Source of the DNA: Undaria pinnatifida
Lineage: Eukaryota; Sar; Phaeophyceae; Laminariales; Alariaceae
NCBI GenBank assembly: GCA_012845835.1
Contig: JABAKD010000025.1
Location: forward strand, 13,027,264 to 13,091,263
Length of the DNA stretch: 64,000 nt
Reading direction: 5' to 3'
A program made the position numbers and the translations under genes. Numbering within the stretch: the first letter of the stretch is position 1; every line of letters starts with the position of its first letter. A model generated the notes under the pieces. It ran no database searches. It saw nothing but the letters and a program-made list of their open reading frames with translations, and was not told the origin of the DNA. This document shows positions 10,098 to 19,045 of this stretch, one piece after another.

Positions 10098-11171
10098 CAG
10101 TCGCAGCTGGCGGAGTAGAGCCTAATTCCTCTACAGCGCTTGTTTCATGGCTGGCACATAGCGGCATATTTGTTTGCAGCCATTGCTTTACATGAAGCGG
10201 CGTGTGCCACAACCAGGTACATACATACGTCGAGATGTTATTCCTGACGATCATGTTCGTTCGCGACGCAGGCACGGAGGACTTATTCACATTGCCAACT
10301 TAGGTTATTGTAAATTGATCATCATGAACAGCAACGAGTTATTCGTCGCCTATACCTAACGTGTATTGTTGGGGGTGTTATGTGCTCTTAAAAAAATATA
10401 TGTTCTGTTGTAGATACCTTCTTGTCGTATGTGATGACTGCCGTTGTTGCAAATTTTCAATCCACCGGGTCCGTCGGACGGTGCTGCACCCGCTGAGATG
10501 AAGAATCGGCGCTAGGCAGCAGTAAAGCACGGCCGCGTGTCCATGCTGGCGTTCGTAGGCGTCGTCGTTGCAGAGGTGGGGGTGGAAGTATTGTTACAGG
10601 GGCGCCTGGACGAATGGATCGTTGGCCGGGAGTGGTATTATTGTTTGTGTCAGAGTTTGCTTCCAGAACACGTTGAGAACGGCACGTTTCGACAAATTCT
10701 TGATGAAAAAATATCGGCAGTACCATGCATTCAGGCGACGCACATCCTAAACAGAAATCAGGAGTGGCAGTAGTACCTTGCCTTCAGATGCGTATTATGA
10801 CGCAATCAACTGTTAGGTGCGTGGCAGCCTCTTGAAACCCCGTCGCAACATGTGTGTGTGGTGTTATTGTACCGCTGCTGCTGTATGTAACTAATTGCGC
10901 CGGCCTTCTTATCGATGTTCCGGTTACGATGACCACGGTCCTTATCGGACTTTGTGCATCTCTGTTTCACACGTCATGAGCAGTCTCGCACAGCAGCCTC
11001 AGACCAATTTCGAGTACCATCGTCGGGTGAACTTGTAAGGCTACCTTAAGCAGGTGCAACATTTTACTTTGTCATGATCACTCCTCCGCGCTTGGTGTTG
11101 ATTCGTGTACACGTATATAGTGTGCATGTTCTGTACCTACATTCAGGTTTGTAAATAAATATAACCATGAT
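10098..11171. other. No gene recognised
   Basis: Short unsupported frames occur on both strands (for example 10,457-10,726 minus and 10,537-10,773 plus, which overlap antiparallel). No family resemblance, repeat or RNA was recognised. Confidence 0.4.
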
Positions 11172-11187
11172 AACTACTACTACTTCG

Positions 11188-11240
<53 letters not shown>

Positions 11241-11241
11241 A
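11172..11241. repeat. (CTA)n microsatellite
   Basis: An almost pure run of CTA/TAG trinucleotides, interrupted once by TTCG. It produces a poly-serine frame on the minus strand that should not be taken as a gene. Confidence 0.97.
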
Positions 11242-11500
11242 TACTATTGATCCTACTGTAAACACGAGGTACGAACCTAATCCGTCTACGAAGTCATACA
11301 TACACGCGTCGATCTCGCGCGTGCGTTTTACGTGGCGTGATGCATCATCATGATTTATCGTGATGTTGGAGACAGCAGACAACAAAAAGCTCACAAACGT
11401 TCAAAGGTGCCCACGATTACATGAACTATTGAATATCTAAGTAGAAGTATCACTGGTACCTGCCCTTATAATGCGCACCCGTGCCCATATCATACAGTAG

Positions 11501-11769
11501 TGTTAAGATAAGGGCTCGAAAGGCATGTAATTATCCGAATTTGAGATAATTTGGATGGGTTTAGTATGATACGGTTGGCGTTTTATATTCGGGAAAGTTA
11601 GGAAATAGATCGGAGGCACGTGCATCCGATCTCACAAGCTATCCGGGGCTCTGGTGGAATCGAATTACGCTACGTCTTCACGAAGGAAACGAAAGTGATT
11701 ACTCTCCGAGGACTTGCTCAATTGGCAGACCTGCAGGGGGCACTCTGTGTCTCCCCCTATAACTTTACA
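11501..11769 (+). repeat. 5' LTR of gypsy copy 1
   Basis: It starts TGTTAAGATA and ends AACTTTACA, giving the usual TG...CA termini over 269 bp. It matches the LTR at 35,727-35,995 along its whole length, including GAGATAATTTGGATGG, the inverted pair GGAGGCACGTGC/ATCCGATCTC and CTCAATTGGCAGACCTGCAG. TATATTCGGG near 11,584 could be a core promoter TATA. Right after the LTR, TGGCGTCGACGGC (from 11,772) is a candidate primer-binding site, but I could not name the tRNA. Confidence 0.85.
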
Positions 11770-12812
11770 TGTGGCGTCGACGGCAAACGTGTTCTGTTGC
11801 TAGCCTGTCCAGTAACGCACAACACATTGCCTCTGTTTAAAGCCCACGGGCTCCTAAGTCGTCCGCGGACGATTCTCACGGCGTAGTACCGGCGACGGAA
11901 ACTAACGCTTTAAGCGTGGTTTCCTCCAGCCAAGTAATTTGTGATATTCTTTTTTTTTCCGTTTGTTTCGACGGCGAGAACGTGCGCTTCCAGCGACGTT
12001 CCCCTCGGTCATGGTCTGAACTTACCGACGAAGACCGCGCTTCCAGTGATGTTTCCCTCAGCCGCGGCATGAACTCAGCAATGGGGGTACGCGCTCCAAA
12101 CGCCGCCCCCATCAATCATGGCACGGGAACTTGTGGTTTGCGCGCTCCGCGCCCAGGCACGCGTCGCGCAACAATATAGCTGCGGTAACGGCGCGTCGCC
12201 TTTTTTTCGCGTGTGTGTCCATCCCCCCCTCTCCCTTACCAGCCGGTGGCGGTCGGTTTGAGGTGTGGGACGGTTGACCCTCAAACACGTTTTCTGACCA
12301 CGAGGTGGCGGTCGATTTTAGATGTGGGAATGCCAACACTAAAACCCCGAAATCTTTTGCGAGGCTTGACCTGATGTTTACTCGCGATAAGAACGGGCGC
12401 TCTATCCTTTTATCCGTCAAAGAGGAGTCGACAAGATTAGCTACCTCGTCTCCCCTCTAAAAGAGTCATAACGGAAAAGAGCCTCCTCCGGTAAAAACAT
12501 AATTGCCACTTGCCCGAGCCCCGCTCCAGAAGACGCCCACAGGGTCTACGGACCCCGCTTCGTCTTTTAACACGCTTACCCACATTTTTCAGGCTACGTC
12601 AGCCCCAGTGGCACAGGAAGAATATCCGACACTGCGCGACGGACCAGTGGTGACTCCAAGGCCTCCAACTTGATCAGCTGGACGCTATTCCCCTAAATGT
12701 ATGGAAAAATCGCTCCTCTTGTCAAGCAGACACAGCTCAGAGCCCCTGCCTGTTCTTTTCGGGCGCAGTTAGAGCAGTGTTCTTGCGATTATACGCCAAA
12801 GAGCGATGAGGT
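11770..12812 (+). other. Leader of gypsy copy 1, no readable protein
   Basis: The region between the 5' LTR and the NADAR-related repeats has many stops in every plus frame. A short pair of related phrases (CGTGCGCTTCCAGCGACGTT and CGCGCTTCCAGTGATGTT, about 11,980-12,055) is the only structure seen. A gag gene would be expected here but none is recognisable. Confidence 0.4.
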
Positions 12813-13130
12813 CACGACGCCAGATACCGTGGGTTTGGACTCGCGTCGTGCTCCCGAGGCCTAGCGCTCCCGCAAGGGGACACTACAGCTCCATAGAACT
12901 GACGACTGGTGTTCCCAGAAGGGGACATTGCAGACCCACAAATGTCTAACGAAGCTACCGACGGGTTGGCACCGTCGGTTTTTGCGATTTATTGGGCGCC
13001 GGTAGAGCGGATTATCGCGCTTTTCCGCCCACAAACAAAGAAAGACCCGAGGCGAGATACCAAGGGTCCGGATTTGAGTCGTGCTACGGAGGCCTGGTGT
13101 TCCCAGACGGGGACATTGAAGGCCCAAAAT
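12813..13130 (+). repeat. ~80-bp repeat pair upstream of NADAR
   Basis: The stretches 12,813-12,892 and 13,050-13,128 are related: both run GATACC, then GAGTCGTGCT or CGCGTCGTGCT, then GAGGCCT and a GGGGACA phrase. A third, shorter copy (GTTCCCAGAAGGGGACATTG) lies at about 12,911. On the plus strand two of them read VFPEGDI and VFPDGDIEGP, so the repeat probably comes from coding sequence at the front of the NADAR protein. Confidence 0.65.
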
Positions 13131-13185
13131 CCCACACGGCTTCTGACCCTCCTCTCGAATACTCCACAGAAAAAGTGGTGTAATT

Positions 13186-13690
13186 CTGGCAGCCCCCATC
13201 CAATTGTCTCCACCGTGGTCCCCTTCGTCGTTTGCCGTGGACGACATGCCATATTCTTGTGCGGAGCAGTACATGCTGGTGGTAAAGACCAAGATTTTCT
13301 TAGACCATCGAGCAGTGGGGCTCATCATGTCGTCGCCTAGTCCAAGCACACGCAAACGCATCGGTCGAGGCGTGCGTACCTTTGACTCCGGTGTTGGGGA
13401 CAGGGAGAAGAAAAACGCCGTGTTTTCCGGCACCTACGCTAAATTCACGCACATTCCGGTTAAATAAAAAATCATCTTTCAAGCTCTGACAACAAGCATC
13501 TGCCTGAATCCAGCCATCTTGACCCATTGTGGGGAATTGGTCTCCGGGCGGGTGGTCCCAGAGCCAATAACCCATGCCGGGAGAGACGTAAAACTTGCTC
13601 GGTGGGGCACATTCTGCCGTTCGCGAAGCTATTCGCGACAACGAGACCGGGTCGGCCCATCCGGCCTCCCCTAGTCGGTTCCGCGCGTGC
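13186..13690 (+). pseudogene. NADAR domain (YbiA-like) of gypsy polyprotein, frameshifted
   Basis: NADAR enzymes cleave N-glycosidic bonds: YbiA acts on riboflavin intermediates, and other members remove ADP-ribose from nucleic-acid guanine. Three frames give the whole domain in order. From about 13,204 it reads WSPSSFAVDDMPYSCAEQYM, with the family's glutamate in the AEQY motif, then RIGRGVRTFD and SGTYAKF up to a stop at 13,465. After a frame change 13,518-13,555 reads DPLWGIGLRA, the WGIG motif. After another, 13,590-13,660 reads NLLGGAHSAVREAIRDNE, the family's C-terminal helix after the GxNLLG motif. The domain sits between the 5' LTR and the pol remnants in the same orientation, so it seems to be part of the element. 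Confidence 0.78.
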
Positions 13691-13849
13691 TCTGCGAAAT
13701 CAAGGAAAAGAAAATCTCGTCCGCGCCGCAACCGGGCGGTTAACAGCGGCCAGCGCTGGCAAAACTTCCTCTTCGTTATTTCCGACCTATTGCTCGTGCA
13801 CATTGGCCAATTAAAAGCCGTGGAGGTTCGGAGAGGCCTCTGGCGTCGA

Positions 13850-14210
13850 CCTTGGCTTTGCGATGTCAGAACACGGCCACTGTTTCGTCGAGGTTACTGT
13901 GACGCTGAACGACATTTCGTTCACCATGAAAATCGTGTAAATCAGTCAAGCAACGCTCGACTCGGAGAGGCACCCGATACCTCTAGATTCGGGGACCGGT
14001 GCAGCATTGTTTAGGCTTCCAACGGCTCCGAGGGTAATGTGGAGAACAAAGCTCCGCATATCCTCCGGCGATAAAACACAGGAGAGCACTGGCAAAGTGG
14101 GGACCCTCAGTGCACGAGTCAAGCGGTAGCTTGAGTTCATCACAGCGTTCGATTGCACACTCGAGTATCGCAAAGACATCGCCAACGGCATCACCAGTTT
14201 TTCTGGCCTG
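13850..14210 (+). pseudogene. Protease start fused by deletion to RNase H end
   Basis: From about 13,850 a frame reads VDLGFAMSEHGHCFVEVTVT and then LNDISFTMKIV, the style of the strand region just before the catalytic DTG of a retroelement aspartic protease. Instead of DTG, the next readable block (from about 13,948) is ATLDSERHPIPLD, then LEFITAFDCTLEYRKDIANG, which are RNase H blocks (the 'SR.L...E.nY...e.E' and 'yrkG..N.nAD.LSR' positions). So the body of protease, all of reverse transcriptase and the first RNase H catalytic residues are missing. An in-frame stop precedes LEFITAF. Confidence 0.65.
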
Positions 14211-14703
14211 TTTTCCAGATCCTGCTACGGAGTACGACCACAGTGGCTTGACAAACTTCAATCCTGTGGGGTTGACAGGCGCCAACCCTGTTGGAAAAAG
14301 CGGTATCTACCTCCTGCGGACCCGCCGGTTGCGCACTTCCTCTTCGCCGATCCCAGGGGTCATTTTGGGTGGACACGCGCCCCTCGCCGAAAGCACTGTC
14401 TTGGGTGGGCTCGTGCCCCGCGCTGAACATGCTGCCTTGGGTGGGCTCCCTGTCACCTCTACCGCATTCCACGATTTTCGCACACACGAGCCACGTAGGT
14501 TTGACGGCATTTCTTCTTTCCCGGGGACATTCGCCGCTCGTGTTTCTGCCACCGTCGCCACTACTAAAGGCTGTACCGGCCGCGGGTCGATTTCGCCTTC
14601 CGCTGACACCGTGTTTGCTTCGGTTTTTACCATAACCATCTTGGGCGGCATGGGCTCCGCAGGAGCCCTGGCTGCAGCGACGCCCACCGCACAGCCGAGT
14701 TAA
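14110..14703 (+). pseudogene. Linker between RNase H and integrase, copy 1
   Basis: An open stretch of 197 codons, low in charge and rich in alanine, threonine, serine and proline. It starts around FPDPATEYDHSGLTNFNPVG and contains SSPIPG, then a short internal repeat of GGLVPRAEHAALGGLP type. Copy 2 has the matching linker with more units of that repeat. It is part of the polyprotein, not a separate gene; the first 30 or so residues are read in a frame that is not the RNase H frame. Confidence 0.6.
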
Positions 14704-14841
14704 AAAATCTATCCCGGATTTCCATACAGGAGACGCCCCCCGCCACGACCACCGGTTCGACTGTGTCCGTCTCCGCCTTGCTTGTCGTCCCAGCCTCTCC
14801 GTCGTTGACGACGCGCCGACGAACAGCGACAGCAACGGGTA

Positions 14842-15840
14842 ATGCACCCCCGCTATAAGCTATGGATTCGGGGCCGGCGGGGCCCCTCAACCATCTTCCG
14901 GACGAGGTACAACCCCGCCACGATTAACACGGCTTCGGCCGGCTCCGCTCGTTGCCGCGACCCCTGCTTATGTCTACTCGCCGGTCCACACGGTGCCAAT
15001 ACCGTCCGACCACGACAACGCAGAACCTATATGGGAACTACTCTCTTGCGGATCACGCTTTCTCTTGGTGACACGATGACCGCATATACAAGGTCGGACG
15101 CCCTCGGCCATGCTGCTGAGTTGCGGTTCACCTATTCCGTCGCGCGTTATCCACATGACGATGGGAAGCGAAAGCAACACGCTGAGACGACGTGCCACGC
15201 CATGATGCGTTACATTTCTATCGGCCGACCATCGGTCCTGCCGCCCAACGTTTCGGCGTGCTACCTCTCGCACAAGCGTCCATCCCTCTCAGACATCAAG
15301 GAGTTGGCCGATAAGGGTCGACTACATCAACCCGACGACGACATCGTCCTTCTCGTCCGTATCCCGACACTGGTGCCAACCACGTCTGACAAACCCAACT
15401 CTGTGCGGCGAGTTGCTTGCCTGCTAAACGACGAGCCAATTCGCATCTACGTTCCCCTGCTCATGCGCCCTTGGATCATGCAAGCTTGTCACTCGACGGC
15501 CTCTTGTCACCTTGGCACCACGCAAACGTTGCGTACGCTGGAGCGTTTTTATTGAAGGATTGGCACGAATGTGTGCACCCGGTGGTGACTTCGCCACTGC
15601 TTGAAGTGGCGAGCGCGGAAAACCCCACGGCTGACTGTCCGCTTGCGCGACATCACAATGCCTCTACCGGAAGGTCCAGGTTTCGCCGTCAGTGTTGACT
15701 TCTTCGGCCCCCTTCCGATTACACCAGGAGGCAACATCTGCATCCTGCTGTTGAACGATCGATTTAGTCGTCGGGCCGACATGTTCCCCGTCACTGCCGC
15801 TGAGTTCGCCGCGGAGGGTACAGCCTGTGTCCTGGTTAAC
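14842..15840 (+). pseudogene. Integrase zinc-binding domain and first half of core, copy 1
   Basis: The zinc-binding HHCC module is visible at about 15,480-15,600: ACHSTASCHLGTTQTLRTLE, then WRIGMNVCTRWWLRHCLKW after a frameshift near 15,553. The last zinc cysteine is replaced by tryptophan (CLKW, where copy 2 has CLKC). The core begins at about 15,690 with VSVDFFGPLPITP, containing the first catalytic aspartate, and continues to NDRFSRRADMFPVTAAEF. It stops right after LVNQ at 15,843. The downstream half is in another frame. Upstream, SACYLSHKRPSLSDIKEL and DIVLLVRIPT mark the region before the zinc finger. Confidence 0.8.
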
Positions 15841-15843
15841 CAA

Positions 15844-16540
15844 TGATCCTCTTGTGGGGGTGCCCGCGCACCATACTCTCGGACAAACGACTGCAGTTCT
15901 GCTCCAAGCTTTGAAAAGCTTTCACAGGCTGTATATCAGCTGTTGGGTGTGCCCCAGCTTGCTACAAGCTCCTATCATCCCAGCTGTAACGGGGGCGTTG
16001 AGCGGATAAACCGCACAATGGCAACAATCTTGGCTTTGGTCGTCAACAAGCAACAAGACGATTGGGACTTGCATCTGCCCCATGAAGAATTCGCTTACAA
16101 CATTTCCGTCAGCGCGGCGACGGGTCTGGCGTCCAACGAGGTCCGCATGGACAGACTCCCACGGCCCCCCCTGACGGTTTTCGACAGCACTGGTGTCGTG
16201 AGACACCAGAGTATGGCCCGTAACTGCCTAGCCTATTGCGATCTGGCCACCAACCGACAAACGCGTGCGAACTACATTGTCCGCGCACACCGCGCCGTCT
16301 CCATTTCTCGTGTTAAACGCAGAATTTTCGCCCTCGCCGACGCGCTGCGTCCTGCACCTACCTTCACTGTGGGTAGTTGGGCATGGGGTATACAATTCTG
16401 CCTCTACAATCCGCCGGAGTGTGAAGGCGAACACCGACGCCAAGGTACTCAAGGCCAAACTCGCGCTTAACCGGACGGGCTCGTACAAGGTCCTGGCCGT
16501 CGGCCCCTGCTCCGCCGCCGAGATCCCGGACTGCTAGCCG
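15844..16540 (+). pseudogene. Integrase second half of core and C-terminal region, copy 1
   Basis: After the shared frameshift the frame LLWGCPRTILSDK carries the second catalytic aspartate, followed by a small local duplication with stop (about 15,905-15,935). At about 15,990 GGVERINRTMATIL supplies the catalytic glutamate, and HEEFAYNISVSAATGLASNE marks the end of the core. The frame 16,265-16,537 then reads the C-terminal segment with DAKVLKAKLALNRTGSYKVL, a GPY/F-like module. More frameshifts occur near 16,200 and 16,400. Confidence 0.75.
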
Positions 16541-16605
16541 CTCGGGAGCAACCTCCTCTAATTGGATCTCCCTTCCGACCGCCCTGTTCGGACGCTCGTC
16601 GGCGT

Positions 16606-17361
16606 GTGGCCTTCGAGCGTTGCAAACCCTGTGCCAACCCCCACTACTGCGGGAGCATGCCCAAATACCTACCGGCTGGGCTCACACTGTACGTGCTGAA
16701 CAAGGTTTCCAAGAAATCCCCGCCGTACCACGTCACTCAAGACGACGTTTCGACTCCCCTCCAATGGCAAAAGGCGGAGCAGATCACTGGTCATATGTCG
16801 GTACGAGGGCGAGGTGGCGTCATCGCGGGGCTATACAAGACGCATTGGGCGGGACTCTCCGATCCTTCCTGGGAGCGGGAAGTAGATTTCCGCCTCTCCC
16901 GCTCCCATATCTTGCGTTCTTGGGCCGGAACCCCGGACCAGCACCGCCAACCCAGCTGCCTCTACCGCCAAGTGCGGATCGGGGCGGGACAGCGTGAGCT
17001 CTCCCGCAACAACGGGGAACGTTTGCTAGCGCCGGGCTACGCCTGTGTTCCCCGCGCCGATTGGCTCCGCCACTACCACGACACAGCACCCCTTAAGGGA
17101 GCCCACGTTTGGTACAAGGGAGACGATGGGTTATGGTGGCTTGGAAATATCGGCGCGCGCACTAGCGAGTACAAAGTATACCTGGTCCGCTTTCTGGACG
17201 ACCCGGGACCCTTTCAACTTTCCCCTCGCCCAGCGCGCTATACAACTTCGACAAAAAACGTACGACGTTCTTGGTGCTTGCACGTTCACATCGCCAGTGC
17301 GTTTGCCCGGGGAATCCTAGGTAACGTAGATGAATCTCGAGGCCCGGTCGTGGCCATTTGA
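16606..17361 (+). pseudogene. Chromodomain-like and Tudor/Agenet-like tail, copy 1
   Basis: This is the longest undamaged piece of the element, 251 codons. Residues about 58-105 read QITGHMSVRGRGGVIAGLYK then WAGLSDPSWEREVDFRLSRS, with the spacing of a chromodomain: variable strand, then W.g...psWE. Residues about 160-215 read GAHVWYKGDDGLWWLGNIGA followed by YLVRFLDDPGPF, which resembles a Tudor/Agenet/PWWP-type barrel. In chromovirus-type gypsy elements C-terminal chromodomains guide insertion to marked chromatin; a targeting role here is inference. The matching piece in copy 2 is more broken. Confidence 0.6.
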
Positions 17362-18245
17362 CTTTTAAGACGCCGCCGCTCCTCGATAGTTCTCCATTTT
17401 TTGGGAGTTATGAGTTTTGCGTCTTTGTTTTGTGTTCGTTGTGTCCTGAGGGTCTTCGTCGGGTTTTCAGGCGGTTCTACCATTAAATTATCTTTCTGTC
17501 CTGCCGAACCCCCAGCTCAGTGCCGGGTCAGGGTTCGGGTAAAACACCGCTATCTGGGGCGCAGGGCTGTAGCCTTTTCTTCATTTTTCAATCTCGCCCT
17601 GCCGATGCCCTCCTCAGCCCAGAGCCGGGGGGCGACCAGGGTACCCTGTTCGCGCGTAACGTGGTACAGGGCTATGTACGGTCCTGCGTGTCATTTTATT
17701 TTTTCGTGTGTTGTATTTGTTCTACTTTGTTTTTCGGTCTAAACACTTCCCCCCCTAGCAGGGGTGTAGGTGTTGCCACATTCCATCCCGGGTATTTGTC
17801 GTTTCCTCGTCTAACCCCCCACCTTGCCGATGGCCCGCTGGAGGTTTTTCGCCTGAATTCTCCTTTGTGTTAGCGCCTGTGTTCCTCTCCATATTGACGA
17901 GTGCTCGCCGCGTCATAGTACCTCATCTGTGGTTGGCTTGCCGTAGAGCCTTTCCAGCTACCCCCGCCACACCGGCGACATGCGGCCGGTTCTAGAGTAT
18001 TTTCTGCACCTCCCCGCCACACCGGCGGCACGCGGCAGGGTGCTTGATGGGTGACGTTTAGCTTGTTGTAGGGTCTGTGTTTCTTTCAACTAATTTTCTT
18101 TGAGTTTTCCTGTCTCCACACCCAGACGGTTAGAGGTGTGGGAGTGCGTTTTGAGGAGGCGCATCTTGCATGGTCTAGTTCGTAGAACTGGGGTTTCCCT
18201 GAACCTCCCATATTTCTGCATATGCGACTCATCAGTGTAGGCTAG
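17362..18245 (+). other. 3' untranslated region of gypsy copy 1
   Basis: About 880 bp without readable protein between the end of pol and the 3' LTR. Copy 2 has the matching stretch at about 34,870-35,726, including two short CCGCCACACCGGCGGCA-type inverted repeats near 17,965 and 18,015. No long polypurine tract is visible immediately before the LTR. Confidence 0.6.
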
Positions 18246-18362
18246 TGTTAAGATACGGCCGCGAAAGGCCTATAATTATTCCTTGTTTTTTCTCGAGATA
18301 ATTTGGATGGGTTTCGTATGATAGGGTTGGAGGTTTATATTCGAGAAAGTTAGGAAATAGAT
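18246..18362 (+). repeat. Truncated 3' LTR of gypsy copy 1
   Basis: The LTR begins TGTTAAGATA and follows the other two LTRs through GAGATAATTTGGATGG and GTTAGGAAATAGAT. At 18,362 the match ends and the next bases (TGTAGGCTATT) belong to the integrase gene of the minus-strand element. About 117 of 269 bp remain. Confidence 0.85.
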
Positions 18363-18976
18363 TGTAGGCTATTACGTACCGGCAGCAGTACCGCAAACCT
18401 CGTCAGGTGGTCCATCATGGAGAGAACGTATGTACATTTGATCCCTGCGGCTGAAGTTGATACCGATTTGTACTCTACTATGTCAACCGATGTTCGGTGA
18501 AACATCCTCTCGACAGGTAAACGGCCTGTCGGGAGTTTGGGTTTGTTGTGTGCTGTTTTTCGTCGTTAACAAGCTTGGCATTTTTTGCACCACTCTCATA
18601 CGTCTCGGCCGATAGTAAGCCACCAATATTTCTGTCGGATTTTTTCATAAGTCGGGCGAGATGCGAGGTGTCCTCCGGATAGAACGTGGTCGTGGTAGAC
18701 GTGCAGGATTAATCAAACAAGGGCCTCTGGTACAACGAATTGATCGCGGAAGGTGCTTCGTTTCCGAAGTTATACCGGAAGGTATGATTTAAATAACAGC
18801 CCGTCCTGCACTGAATAGTAATACATAGTTGTGTTCGCTTCGTTTTCGGGTAATGGTGCGTCTGCGTGCTGGATGTAATCGATGTACGGTCCGTGCTCTA
18901 CTGTTTGCGCTGACCGGAGGTTTTCTTGATTGACGGACATGAAAACATTTGTCGCGCTCACGAATACTGACTTCAC
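18363..18976 (-). pseudogene. Pol linker, integrase zinc finger and core start
   Basis: The stretch 18,976-18,770 reads the usual pre-integrase linker ending YYSVQDGLLFKSYLP. A frame at about 18,690-18,560 then gives YHDHVLSGGHLASRPTYEKI and EWCKKCQAC, so the HHCC zinc module is conserved although two stops interrupt it. At about 18,490-18,365 the core reads RTSVDIVEYKSVSTSAAGIK and MMDHLTRFAVLLPVRNSL. Only the first catalytic aspartate (in SVDIVE) is present before the sequence ends at the junction with the plus-strand LTR. Confidence 0.75.
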
Positions 18977-19045
18977 ACTAAAAAGCTCTTGATCGCTGGG
19001 TATTGGTTCTAGGTTAGCCAGTTTGTCGGCGGAGAACTGATATGG

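Larger units (their letters stand above)
11501..18362 (+). mobile_element. Ty3/gypsy element, family N, copy 1 (defective)
   Basis: A 269-bp 5' LTR at 11,501 and a truncated LTR at 18,246 bound an internal region carrying, in order, a NADAR domain, a protease start, an RNase H end, an alanine/proline-rich linker, integrase, a chromodomain-like segment and a Tudor/Agenet-like tail. A deletion near 13,940 removes the rest of protease, all of reverse transcriptase and part of RNase H. Stops and frameshifts are numerous. The right LTR is cut at 18,362, where a different element begins, so no target-site duplication can be tested. Copy 2 of the same family is at 31,735-35,995. Confidence 0.85.

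Noticed and set aside
11143-11394. Poly-serine protein on the minus strand
   Set aside because: Produced by the (CTA)n microsatellite.
12861-13433. 190-codon minus-strand open frame
   Set aside because: Lies antisense to the NADAR-related coding sequence and has no recognisable features.
14191-14847. 218-codon minus-strand open frame
   Set aside because: It is the antisense shadow of the alanine/proline-rich gypsy linker. The plus strand shows family similarity between the two copies, the minus frame does not.
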